NCBI RefSeq assembly: GCF_016595525.1
Contig: NZ_JAENII010000003.1
Location: 248,001 to 312,000 of the forward strand
DNA length: 64,000 bases
Reading direction: 5' to 3'
Source: Haloferula rosea
GTDB lineage: Bacteria > Verrucomicrobiota > Verrucomicrobiia > Verrucomicrobiales > Akkermansiaceae
Part shown: positions 1-7,713 of the stretch, in pieces
How the letters are laid out: each line of letters begins with the position of its first letter
Numbering within the stretch: position 1 is the first letter of the stretch
Position numbers and translations under genes: made by a program
Notes under the pieces: model-generated
What the model was told of the DNA's origin: nothing
The model's input: the letters and a program-made list of their open reading frames with translations, nothing else
Database searches by the model: none

Positions 1-690
1 TTCCTCCCGGGACCCACCGCCGTGTCGGCTTCCGAAATCAAGACCCTCCAAGAGGAACACGGGCTCGGCATCGCCGCCGTTGGCACCGGTGCCGGACTTG
101 TCAGACACGGGCTCTCGCTCACTGATCCGGATGCAGGCATTCGCCAAGCCGCCCTCCAGTTCATTCAGGAGATGGTTGAACTGGGCGGGAGTCTCAAGGC
201 TCCAGCCATCCTCGGATCGATGCAGGGAAAATGGGGTGGCACAATCCGCCGCGAGCAGGCGCTCGATTGGCTCGCCGAGGCCTTGGCCACGATCGGTGAC
301 ACCGCCTCCAAGCACGGCGTGCCCTTCATCTACGAACCCCTCAACCGCTACGAAACGAACCTGCTGAACCAGGTTGGGCAAGCTGCGGAGTGGATCACGG
401 AGCTCGGACTCCAGAACATCGTCATCCTCGCCGACATGTTCCACATGAACATCGAGGAAACCGACATGGCCCGCGCCATCCAAAACGGTGGCGACCTCAT
501 CGGCCACGTGCATTTCGCCGACTCGAATCGCCACGCCATGGGATTCGGTCACAGCCAGCCGCTTCCCGTGATCGAGGCCCTCAAGGCGATCGGCTACAAC
601 GGCTACCTGTCCGCCGAGATCTTCCCCCTGCCCGATGCCGACCAGGCCGCGGCCCAGACGATTCAAACCATCCACACCCTCCTCTCATGA
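1..690 (+). CDS. Sugar phosphate isomerase/epimerase (AP-endonuclease-2-like TIM barrel), 5' end cut off
   Basis: The reading frame is open from base 1, so the start lies upstream of the window; an internal GTG at 22 is probably not the true start. The visible part (about 229 residues) has the metal-ligand pattern of the xylose-isomerase-like TIM barrel family (tagatose 3-epimerase, hydroxypyruvate isomerase): Glu in YEPLNRYE, Asp in LADMFHMN, His in HVHFAD and Glu in SAEIFP, in the expected order. These enzymes isomerise or epimerise ketoses or sugar acids using a divalent metal in the cytoplasm. It overlaps the next gene by ATGA and heads a sugar-acid catabolic cluster, so an entry-sugar isomerase or epimerase role is likely. 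The exact substrate cannot be told from sequence. Confidence 0.85.
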   Translation, partial: FLPGPTAVSASEIKTLQEEHGLGIAAVGTGAGLVRHGLSLTDPDAGIRQAALQFIQEMVELGGSLKAPAILGSMQGKWGGTIRREQALDWLAEALATIGDTASKHGVPFIYEPLNRYETNLLNQVGQAAEWITELGLQNIVILADMFHMNIEETDMARAIQNGGDLIGHVHFADSNRHAMGFGHSQPLPVIEALKAIGYNGYLSAEIFPLPDADQAAAQTIQTIHTLLS

Positions 691-1625
691 ACACGCGCCC
701 CTTGGGAAAATCCGGAATCCAGCTCCCCGTGCTTGGCTTCGGCGCCTCATCGCTGGGCCAGGAATTCCGGCAGGTCCGGCTCGATGAAGCCCTGGAGGCG
801 GTCCACACCGCCCTCGATCTCGGGATCAACCTCATCGACACCTCGCCATTCTACGGTCGCGGCATGTCGGAGGTTCTGCTCGGCGTCGCCCTGCGCGATG
901 TCCCCCGCGATACCTATCAGCTCTGCACCAAGCTCGGCCGCTACACCGACCGCCACTTCGATTTCTCCGCCCGCCGTGTCGAGGAGTCCGTCCACACCTC
1001 GCTCCAGAGGCTGGGCACCGACCATGTGGAAATCCTGCTCCTGCACGATGTCGAGTTCGTCCCGCTCCCGCAGATCTGGGAGGAAACCCTGCCCGCCGTG
1101 CTCAAGCTCAAGGAGCAAGGAAAGGTCCGCGCCGTCGGCTTCTCCTGCTACCCGATGAAGACCTTCCATACCGTCCTCGACCACGTCGCCGACGAGATCG
1201 ACTGCATCCTCTCCTACAACCGCTACACACTGCAGAACACCACTCTGGTCGACCAGTTGCTGCCCCGGTTGAAGGACAAGGGCCTCGGCGTGATGAATGC
1301 CGGACCCTTCTCGGCACGCCTGCTCACCCGCACCGGACCACCGGAGTGGGTGAAGGAACCGGATGATGTGAAACAAGCCGCCGTCGCCGCCACGAAGCTC
1401 TGCGACGAGCACGGCGTCGACATCGCCCAGCTCGCCCTCCAGTTCTCCTGCGCCCACCAAGACCTCGCCACCTGCATCGCCGGATCCGCAAATCCCGACA
1501 ATGTCCGCAAGTGGGCCGAATGGATCGATCAGCCGATCCCGGAAGACCTCCTGCGGGCCGTCCGCCTGATCTTTGAACCCGTCTTGAATCAAGGCCACCA
1601 GGAAGGGCTTCCCGAGAACAACTGA
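687..1625 (+). CDS. Aldo/keto reductase, L-galactose 1-dehydrogenase-like
   Basis: 312 residues. The start is the ATG inside the ATGA overlap with the previous stop; the frame is open further upstream but that part is a shadow. The AKR tetrad is visible as Asp51, Tyr56, Lys82 and His120. The motifs GFGASSLG, DTSPFYG, LHDVEF and LSYNRY, and the C-terminal layout, closely match my memory of plant L-galactose dehydrogenase rather than generic AKRs. That enzyme oxidises L-galactose (and L-fucose in bacterial relatives) with NAD to the 1,4-lactone. A lactonase and an L-galactonate dehydrogenase-like gene follow in the same cluster, which supports this. L-fucose dehydrogenase is the main alternative. 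Confidence 0.85.
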   Translation: MNTRPLGKSGIQLPVLGFGASSLGQEFRQVRLDEALEAVHTALDLGINLIDTSPFYGRGMSEVLLGVALRDVPRDTYQLCTKLGRYTDRHFDFSARRVEESVHTSLQRLGTDHVEILLLHDVEFVPLPQIWEETLPAVLKLKEQGKVRAVGFSCYPMKTFHTVLDHVADEIDCILSYNRYTLQNTTLVDQLLPRLKDKGLGVMNAGPFSARLLTRTGPPEWVKEPDDVKQAAVAATKLCDEHGVDIAQLALQFSCAHQDLATCIAGSANPDNVRKWAEWIDQPIPEDLLRAVRLIFEPVLNQGHQEGLPENN

Positions 1626-1632
1626 CGCTCCC

Positions 1633-2166
1633 ATGTTCGGTCTGTTCAAGAAACCCACGAAGCCTCCACTCACATCCCCGGTGGTGGATCTCGCACGATT
1701 CAGCCTCGACGACCTGCGCATCGGGCAGCCGGTTCCCACCGACTCACCATACCACCCTCACTTCCTTCCCTCACCGGATGAACCCGGCGCCACCCGCTAC
1801 CACAATCCGCGATCCGGATTGGAGCTCACGACGAAGGATGGCGTGGTGGACAGCATCTTCCTCGCTCTGCGAAAATTCTCCGGACGCCTCGCCCGTGACG
1901 GCCAGCCTCTCGACATCCGGCATGAGAGCACCGAACTCGAAGTCGCGACCGAGTTCGGAGAACCCTACTGGAAGGATGTGTCCGACCCGCTTGAGGTCAT
2001 CGATTTCCACGAGTTCCATTCCGGGGAAATCGAAATCCAGTTCGAGTTCCCCGACATGTGCCAGCTGGAGTTCATCACCATCCTCTCTCCCGGCATCCTC
2101 GCCGATCCCGCCCAGCGGAAATCCTACGGCGTCACCAAACCCTGGCCCCCTTCCTCCACCCCATGA
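1633..2166 (+). CDS. Conserved-looking hypothetical protein inside the sugar-acid operon
   Basis: 177 residues, soluble, no signal peptide or membrane segment. It starts seven bases after the dehydrogenase stop and ends in an ATGA overlap with the next enzyme, so it is almost certainly translated as part of the operon. The middle is rich in acidic and aromatic residues (for example FHEFHSGEIEIQFEFP) and looks like a compact beta-rich domain. I do not recognise the family. Possible roles are an accessory or immunity-like domain or an unrecognised enzyme of the pathway; the sequence alone does not decide. Confidence 0.7.
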   Translation: MFGLFKKPTKPPLTSPVVDLARFSLDDLRIGQPVPTDSPYHPHFLPSPDEPGATRYHNPRSGLELTTKDGVVDSIFLALRKFSGRLARDGQPLDIRHESTELEVATEFGEPYWKDVSDPLEVIDFHEFHSGEIEIQFEFPDMCQLEFITILSPGILADPAQRKSYGVTKPWPPSSTP

Positions 2167-3197
2167 ACGCTCTCGAATTCTCCGCCCCGGAAACCATCCG
2201 CCCCCTCGACCTGCCCGATGCGCCACCACCCGGACCCGGTGAGGCCGTCGTCCGCACCCACCGCATGGGCATCTGCGGCACCGACCTGGCCTGCTACCTG
2301 GGGAAGTTTCCATTCTTCGACTACCCGCGCACACCCGGCCATGAACTCGGCCTCGAGGTGGTGGCGGTTGGCGACGACGTCACCCACATCCAACCCGGCG
2401 ACAAATGCTCGCTGGAACCCTACATCAACAACCCCGGCTCACCGACCTCACAAAAGGGAGCCGGCAATTGCTGCCCCGCTGTCGAGGTCGTCGGAGTGCA
2501 CAAGAACGGCGGCCTCAGACGGGGGACCTTCACCGTCCCGGCCCGCAAGCTCCACCCCGGCAACGACCTCAGCTACGACCAGCTCGCCTTGGTCGAAACC
2601 CTCGCCATCGGCTACCACGCCGTCCAACGCGGCAACCCCAAGCCCGGCGAAACCGTGCTCGTCATCGGCGCCGGTCCCATCGGCCTGGCCTGCTTGGAAT
2701 TCCTCAAGTTGATGGACGGCGTGAACGTCATCGTCATGGACATGGTCCAGAGCCGCCTCGACTTCTGCACGAAAGAACTCGGACTCACCCAAACCCTCCA
2801 GTTCCAGGCCGACGGCTCCCACCTCACCCGACTGGAAGACCTGACAGGAGGCCAACTGGCCGACGTCATCATCGACGCCACCGGGAACCCCGGCTCCATG
2901 TCGTCCTGCTTCACCTACGCCGCCTTCACCGGGCGCGTCGTCTACGTCGGCATCACCACCTCCGAGCTCAGCTTCCCCCACGCCCCGGTTTTCCACCGGC
3001 GCGAGCTCACCCTGCTCGCTTCGCGCAATGCCCTGCCCTCCGATTTCGCCGACATCATCCGCTTCATCCGCGAAGGCCGGATCAATACCGATCCATGGAT
3101 CACCCACAGGATCACCTTCGACGAAGTCCCCGGAAAGTTCGCCCAGTTCACCGATCCGAACATCGGAGCGATCAAAGCCATCATTGAAATCTGCTAG
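2163..3197 (+). CDS. Zinc-dependent medium-chain alcohol dehydrogenase, L-galactonate 5-dehydrogenase (LgoD/YjjN)-like
   Basis: 344 residues, start in the ATGA overlap. Catalytic-zinc ligands are visible as Cys38 (GICGTD), His60-Glu61 (PGHE) and Glu145. The Rossmann nucleotide site is GAGPIG at 169-174. The C-terminal part (FHRRELTLLASRNALPSDF) resembles E. coli LgoD, which oxidises L-galactonate to D-tagaturonate. The lobe that normally carries four structural-zinc cysteines is reduced: only a Cys-Cys pair at 103-104 remains. The next gene is a tagaturonate epimerase, which uses exactly the LgoD product, so the assignment fits its neighbours. A related polyol or sugar-acid dehydrogenase remains possible. 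Confidence 0.85.
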   Translation: MNALEFSAPETIRPLDLPDAPPPGPGEAVVRTHRMGICGTDLACYLGKFPFFDYPRTPGHELGLEVVAVGDDVTHIQPGDKCSLEPYINNPGSPTSQKGAGNCCPAVEVVGVHKNGGLRRGTFTVPARKLHPGNDLSYDQLALVETLAIGYHAVQRGNPKPGETVLVIGAGPIGLACLEFLKLMDGVNVIVMDMVQSRLDFCTKELGLTQTLQFQADGSHLTRLEDLTGGQLADVIIDATGNPGSMSSCFTYAAFTGRVVYVGITTSELSFPHAPVFHRRELTLLASRNALPSDFADIIRFIREGRINTDPWITHRITFDEVPGKFAQFTDPNIGAIKAIIEIC

Positions 3198-3202
3198 ACA
3201 GA

Positions 3203-3263
3203 AGGGAGCGCCGGCTTCAGCCGGCACGAACCTCCAACGATGCCGGCTGCAGCCGGCGCTCCG
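3203..3263. repeat. REP-like paired palindrome (BIME-type), copy 1
   Basis: Between the dehydrogenase stop and the next gene, GGAGCG followed by a CCGGCTTCAGCCGG hairpin (3205-3225) faces its inverted partner GCCGGCTGCAGCCGGCGCTCC (3242-3262, given here in full as a 21-base arm). The arrangement of a GGAGCG head plus a perfect short palindrome, present twice in opposite orientation, is typical of bacterial REP doublets. Confidence 0.7.
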
Positions 3264-3320
3264 TCCCAAAGCCGTCCATCTCATTCGACTTCACCATTCA
3301 ATTTTCACTCCTCACCATCC

Positions 3321-4565
3321 ATGAAACTCTGTCCTAAATTCACCTTCGGCGTTGGCGATCGTTTTGCCCACGGCGCTCACGCCCAGCTCCAGGCCTTCAT
3401 CGCCGCCAAGGAGCTTGGCATCGACATCACACCCGTCTGGAACAAGTCGAACCGCGAACACCTCATCATCGGTTCCGAACCGCAGACGACGCGCGATGCG
3501 GCCGACACGGCCGTGGCGGATCTCGGATGGACCGGTGACTACCTGCTCGATGCCGACCACATCAACCTCGACACCGTCGACCGCTTCATCGCCCCCTGCG
3601 ACTTCTTCACCCTCGATGTGGCCGATGACATCGGCGAAGCCGCCGACCCTGCCGAGATCGATGCCTTCATCGCCCGCCACCCCGAACTGATCGGCACGAT
3701 CACCATCGAGGGCATCGACGAGCCGTTCGAGATCACCCGCGGGGATGTCGAAAGAACCGCCAACCAGTTCCTCAAGGCAACCCAGAAAGCCAAGGCGATC
3801 CATCAGCACATCGTTTCCGTGAAGGGCCCCGACTTCGTCACCGAGGTTTCCATGGACGAGACCGACAACCCACAGACGCCGCCGGAAATGCTCATCATCC
3901 TCGCCGCCCTCGCCGACCAGGAGATCCCCATCCAGACCATCGCCCCCAAGTTCACCGGCCGCTTCAACAAGGGCGTCGACTACGTTGGCGAGATCGACCA
4001 ATTCGAGAAGGAATTCAACGATGACCTCGCCGTCATCGCCCATGCGGTCAAGATCTACGGTTTTCCTCGTAGTTTGAAGCTCTCCGTCCACTCCGGCTCG
4101 GACAAATTCTCCATCTACCCACCGATCAAGCGTGCCCTCGCCCGCACCGGAGCCGGCCTGCACATCAAGACCGCGGGCACCAATTGGCTGGAGGAAGTCA
4201 TCGGCCTCGCCGAATCCGGCGGCCAAGGCCTCGCGCTCGCCAAGGAGATCTATGCCAAGGCCCTCGAAAAGAAGGAGGCCCTCTGCGAACCCTACGCCAC
4301 GGTGATCGACATCGACTTCGACAAACTCCCCACCAGCGAGGAAGTCGGGGAATGGACCAGCGGGCAGTTCACCAGCGCCGTGCGCCACGACCCGGAAAAC
4401 CCCGGCTACAACCCGAACGTCCGGCAACTCCTGCACGTCGGATTCAAGGTCGCCGCCCAACTCGGAGACACCTACCTCGACGCCCTCAAGGCCAACCGCA
4501 CCGCCGTCGCCAAGTGCGTCACCGAGAACCTGCTCGAGCGCCACATGAAACCGCTATTCTCGTAG
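3321..4565 (+). CDS. uxaE: Tagaturonate epimerase family protein (UxaE-like)
   Basis: 414 residues. The start chosen is the ATG giving MKLCPKFTFGVGDRF, which matches the start of the family; an upstream in-frame ATG lies within the palindromic spacer. Motifs I associate with UxaE are the N-terminal GVGDRFAHGAHAQLQAF, VTEVSMDETDNPQTP in the middle, and KLSVHSGSDKFSIYP, a segment likely to carry metal and substrate contacts. UxaE interconverts D-tagaturonate and D-fructuronate in Thermotoga and related hexuronate pathways in the cytoplasm. Family length is about right. Its position after an L-galactonate dehydrogenase-like gene makes tagaturonate the obvious substrate. The stop codon is part of the following REP-like element. 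Confidence 0.85.
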   Translation: MKLCPKFTFGVGDRFAHGAHAQLQAFIAAKELGIDITPVWNKSNREHLIIGSEPQTTRDAADTAVADLGWTGDYLLDADHINLDTVDRFIAPCDFFTLDVADDIGEAADPAEIDAFIARHPELIGTITIEGIDEPFEITRGDVERTANQFLKATQKAKAIHQHIVSVKGPDFVTEVSMDETDNPQTPPEMLIILAALADQEIPIQTIAPKFTGRFNKGVDYVGEIDQFEKEFNDDLAVIAHAVKIYGFPRSLKLSVHSGSDKFSIYPPIKRALARTGAGLHIKTAGTNWLEEVIGLAESGGQGLALAKEIYAKALEKKEALCEPYATVIDIDFDKLPTSEEVGEWTSGQFTSAVRHDPENPGYNPNVRQLLHVGFKVAAQLGDTYLDALKANRTAVAKCVTENLLERHMKPLFS

Positions 4566-4664
4566 GGAGCGCGGGTTTGCAACCCGCATCTCCGGCGGAC
4601 CAACCCATCGGCATACCCTTGAGAAATCATCTTCACCCAAGCGGGTTACCAACCCGCGCTCCCC
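4562..4664. repeat. REP-like paired palindrome (BIME-type), copy 2, overlapping the uxaE stop
   Basis: GTAGGGAGCG plus a GCGGGTTTGCAACCCGC hairpin (4562-4587) faces an inverted partner, GCGGGTTACCAACCCGC followed by GCTCCCC (4641-4664). The GTAG head seen in REP sequences of other bacteria is present, and its TAG is the stop codon of uxaE. The right arm ends only four bases before the next start codon, so it may also influence translation of the lactonase gene. Confidence 0.75.
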
Positions 4665-4668
4665 ACCC

Positions 4669-5502
4669 ATGATCGACGCCCACCACCACCTCTGGTCATA
4701 CTCGAAAGAGGAATACCCGTGGATCCCCGCGAAGTCGCCGCTGGCCACCGACCAACTCCTACCCGAACTGGAAACCGAAACGGAGCAGGCCGGAGTCGAC
4801 GGCTCCATCGTCGTTCAGGCAAGACAGGAACTGGAGGAGTCCGACTTCCTTCTCGCCCTCGCCGACCAATCCGACGTGATCCGCGGCGTCGTCGGCTGGG
4901 TGCCACTGACCGATGAATCAGTCGGCACGGAACTCACCCGGCTCGCTTCGCTGGAGAAATTCAAGGGCGTCCGCCATGTCCTTCAGGATGAGCCCGACGA
5001 GTATTTCCGGCTCGGCACCTTCCACCGCGGCTTGTCGATGCTTCCCTCCCATGACCTGCGCTACGACCTGTTGATCTATCAGCGACAACTCCCCGTCGCC
5101 CTCGAACTCGTCGATCAGGTACCGGAACTCGGCATCATCCTCGACCACCTCGCCAAGCCCGAAGCACGCAACGGCCGGGTCGAGGAAGACTGGCGCCGCG
5201 GCATGCGGGAGCTCGCCCGGCGCGACCACCTGCTGGGAGTGAAATTCTCCGGACTCGTCACGGAGTTTCCCGAGGACCCGATCGACCCCGCCACCGTCCG
5301 TGCCTACTTCGAGGAAACCCTCGAGATTTTTGGCACCGACCGCGTCATGTTCGGCACCGACTGGCCGGTGTGCCTCCTCCGGCTCGGATCCTACAGCGAG
5401 TGGGCGGATACCGTCCGCGACCTCGTCGCCGCCCTGAGCCCTGACGAAAGGAAGGCCATCCTCGGTGGCAACGCCACCCGGACTTACCGCCTGTCCGCCT
5501 GA
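4669..5502 (+). CDS. Amidohydrolase-2 family lactonase (L-fuconolactonase/L-galactonolactonase-like, COG3618)
   Basis: 277 residues. The N-terminal metal motif HxH is in MIDAHHHLW, a later His in DHLAKP and the Asp in FGTDWPV complete the amidohydrolase TIM-barrel site. This subgroup hydrolyses sugar 1,4- or 1,5-lactones such as L-fuconolactone, L-rhamnonolactone and L-galactonolactone. It would open the lactone made by the aldo/keto reductase to give L-galactonate for the LgoD-like enzyme. No Shine-Dalgarno sequence precedes the ATG because a REP-like palindrome fills that space. It converges with the ThuA gene, nine bases apart. Confidence 0.85.
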   Translation: MIDAHHHLWSYSKEEYPWIPAKSPLATDQLLPELETETEQAGVDGSIVVQARQELEESDFLLALADQSDVIRGVVGWVPLTDESVGTELTRLASLEKFKGVRHVLQDEPDEYFRLGTFHRGLSMLPSHDLRYDLLIYQRQLPVALELVDQVPELGIILDHLAKPEARNGRVEEDWRRGMRELARRDHLLGVKFSGLVTEFPEDPIDPATVRAYFEETLEIFGTDRVMFGTDWPVCLLRLGSYSEWADTVRDLVAALSPDERKAILGGNATRTYRLSA

Positions 5503-5511
5503 GGCCCCGAC

Positions 5512-6513
5512 TCAATCGGCGTCCTTCAACTTGAATGGACGCGAAGCCGACTTCCCCTTGCTCGGGAAGTCATCAGGGATCGGCTGGGTCACCTTGCCGG
5601 TCGCCGCCCACTCCGCACCTCGGAGGAAGGTCGTGATGAAGCCAACACCCTCGAATGCCGGAGTGTCATGGCCCAGGGTGGTGTGAAACACCCGGCCCTT
5701 GTGGTAGTCGATGACCATCAGCATGGGCTCGTTCCTGCCCGCCTTCTGCAGTGCAGGCGTATCCGCCGCCGTCGCCAGGATCGTCATGTTCTCCGCCGGA
5801 CCTCGAAGCTGGGAATAGCACTCATCCTCCGAGTGCGTCCAGAAGTCCGGCAAGCCCTTGGTGATCGGGTGATTCGAATCGCGCATCGTGATCAGGAACT
5901 CGTTGCGCGGACCGTGCTTGCCACACCCACCCTTGCTCGTATCCCGGACGATCTCCCCATCCGCATTGTAGTAAACGTAGGGGCCACTCTTCTCATCGCG
6001 ACCGCCCCAGCCACCCAGGCCGATCATCCGGTTGAACTCCGGCCACTCCGGCCAGCTGTTGTCCGCCGCATGGACCACGACCAGTCCACCACCGTCCGCC
6101 ATGTACATCTCAAACGCCCGCTTCGTCTTCTCCGGCCACGCCGCCGCCTTCCAGCCGAAGTTGCTCACCACCACATCGTATTTGGAAAAGTCCGGCGCAA
6201 ATCCCGGATCAGGCTTGGGATTCTTCACCCCCTCCTTCTTCCCGACACCCGCCATCGGCAGATAGTCCTGCTCGCGCTCATGCTTCCAGATGAAGCGCGT
6301 GCGCTCCACATCCACCTCGAACAACCCCGTCTCCTCAAGATACTGCCGCATCATGATGGTCGACTTCGGCCACACCTGGTGGTTGTTCTGACCATCCACG
6401 ATCAGCGCCTTCAACTTCTCCGCACTCAAGGCACTGGAAGCAGGAAGTAGAACGAAGCCCAGAAGGACGGCAGGAAGGTGACGGAATGCGCGGAGTTTCA
6501 TGGTGGGAATCAT
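5512..6513 (-). CDS. Secreted ThuA-domain protein (trehalose-utilisation ThuA-like fold)
   Basis: 333 residues. I chose the ATG at 6513 because GAGGGG sits about ten bases upstream; a second ATG at 6501 would shorten the protein by four residues. The N-terminus is a signal peptide (hydrophobic AVLLGFVLL, cleavage near ALSA). The ThuA-like domain, related to class I glutamine amidotransferases, runs through most of the protein: KALIVDGQNNH, YDVVVSNFGW, GGGLVVVHAADNSW and the C-terminal GRVFHTTLGHD. ThuA proteins are abundant in Planctomycetes and Verrucomicrobia and are thought to act on sugars or sugar derivatives, but their chemistry is mostly unproven. Likely periplasmic. Confidence 0.85.
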   Translation of the reverse strand: MIPTMKLRAFRHLPAVLLGFVLLPASSALSAEKLKALIVDGQNNHQVWPKSTIMMRQYLEETGLFEVDVERTRFIWKHEREQDYLPMAGVGKKEGVKNPKPDPGFAPDFSKYDVVVSNFGWKAAAWPEKTKRAFEMYMADGGGLVVVHAADNSWPEWPEFNRMIGLGGWGGRDEKSGPYVYYNADGEIVRDTSKGGCGKHGPRNEFLITMRDSNHPITKGLPDFWTHSEDECYSQLRGPAENMTILATAADTPALQKAGRNEPMLMVIDYHKGRVFHTTLGHDTPAFEGVGFITTFLRGAEWAATGKVTQPIPDDFPSKGKSASRPFKLKDAD

Positions 6514-6625
6514 ACGATGGTTTCCCCTCATGTTTTCCATCCATCCACCCCACGACCAGACTTTCCACAGTCATCATCCGGCTTCCTGCTCGACCTCCAT
6601 GCGAATGCACCGATGCTCTTCCATC

Positions 6626-7387
6626 GTGAGCGATGCCCTCCTCTCCATTCAGAAGATCGTCAAGAAATTCGGCGACTTCACCGCCGTCGATGGCGTGACC
6701 CTTGAAGCCAACGCCGGCGAAACCGTCGGACTCCTCGGCGTCAATGGCGCCGGCAAGACCACCTTGATGAACATGATCCTCGGGCTCATCACCCCGACCG
6801 ACGGCAGCATCCACGCCTTCGGCATGGACCTCGCCAAACACAGGATCGCCATCCTCGAGCGAACCAACTTCTGCACCACCTACGCCACCCTGCCCGGCAA
6901 CCTCAAGGTCCACCACAACCTCGAAATCTTCGCGCGACTCTATCAGGTGAAGCATCCCAAACAGAAAGTCGCCGACCTCCTCGACCTCCTCGAGATCTCC
7001 CGCCTCGCCGACAAGATCACCGGCCAGCTCTCCGCTGGAGAATCGACCCGCGTCAACCTCGCCAAAGCCCTCCTCAACGACCCCGAGTTGCTTCTCCTCG
7101 ACGAACCCACCGCCTCGCTCGATCCCGACATCGCCGACAAGGTCCGCAAGCTCGTGCGGCGTATCCAGCGCGAGCGCCATCCCGCCATCCTCTACACCTC
7201 GCACAACATGCGCGACATCGAAGAGGTCTGCGATCGCGTCCTCTTCCTTCACGAAGGCTCCATTCTCGCCGAAGGCACCGCCGACCAGATCACCGAGCAA
7301 TTCCAAGGCAAGGACCTCGACGAAGTGTTCATCAAGATCGCCCGCGACGAAGTCCCCGGACTGGCCAAACCAAGATCCGACACCTGA
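6626..7387 (+). CDS. ABC transporter ATP-binding protein (CcmA/NatA-type)
   Basis: About 253 residues from the GTG at 6626; ATGs at 6599 and 6605 are alternatives, and none has a convincing Shine-Dalgarno sequence. Walker A is GVNGAGKTT at 38-46, the signature is LSAGE at 135-139, Walker B with catalytic Glu is LLLLDEP (Glu160) and the H-loop His is in YTSHNM. The Q-loop position (NFCTTYATLP) has no glutamine, as in some homologues I remember with NFSSPY there. The partner permease is not in the window; the only neighbour is a small membrane protein overlapping the stop (TGATG). Substrate unknown; an exporter subunit is most likely. Confidence 0.85.
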   Translation: MSDALLSIQKIVKKFGDFTAVDGVTLEANAGETVGLLGVNGAGKTTLMNMILGLITPTDGSIHAFGMDLAKHRIAILERTNFCTTYATLPGNLKVHHNLEIFARLYQVKHPKQKVADLLDLLEISRLADKITGQLSAGESTRVNLAKALLNDPELLLLDEPTASLDPDIADKVRKLVRRIQRERHPAILYTSHNMRDIEEVCDRVLFLHEGSILAEGTADQITEQFQGKDLDEVFIKIARDEVPGLAKPRSDT

Positions 7388-7713
7388 TGCGACTCCTAGC
7401 ATTCCTGGCCAGCTTCGCCACCCTCAACCTCCTCCTCGCGGTCGCTTGGGAAGCATGGTTCCCCGAAAACATCTACCACTGCACCGACAGCCTGGGGATG
7501 GACTACTTCCTCCCGGGGGACTGGATCCACGGCGAATGGCAGAGCAGCGACACCATCGAAGCCCACCACGACATGTCCCAGCCCGACACGCTCAAATCCG
7601 GTTGGACCCTCAGCAAACTCTGGCTCGCCTGGCTCGGATGCGTCAGCACCTCCATCGCAGCCAGCCATCTCGTCGCCCTCCGATTCAAACCCAAATATTC
7701 CCCAGCCACCTAA
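7387..7713 (+). CDS. Small membrane protein translationally coupled to the ABC ATPase
   Basis: 108 residues, start codon overlapping the ATPase stop (TGATG). It has a hydrophobic N-terminal segment (LLAFLASFATLNLLLAVAW), a soluble loop with His and Asp residues (about 25-70) and a second hydrophobic helix near the C-terminus (LWLAWLGCVSTSIAASHLVAL). Both ends are therefore probably membrane-anchored. I do not recognise the family. The coupling suggests it works with the ATPase, but it is too small to be the permease. Confidence 0.7.
   Translation: MRLLAFLASFATLNLLLAVAWEAWFPENIYHCTDSLGMDYFLPGDWIHGEWQSSDTIEAHHDMSQPDTLKSGWTLSKLWLAWLGCVSTSIAASHLVALRFKPKYSPAT

Noticed and set aside
3312-4544. Minus-strand frame of 410 codons across uxaE
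   Set aside because: Shadow frame of a clear enzyme gene, with no domain signature of its own.
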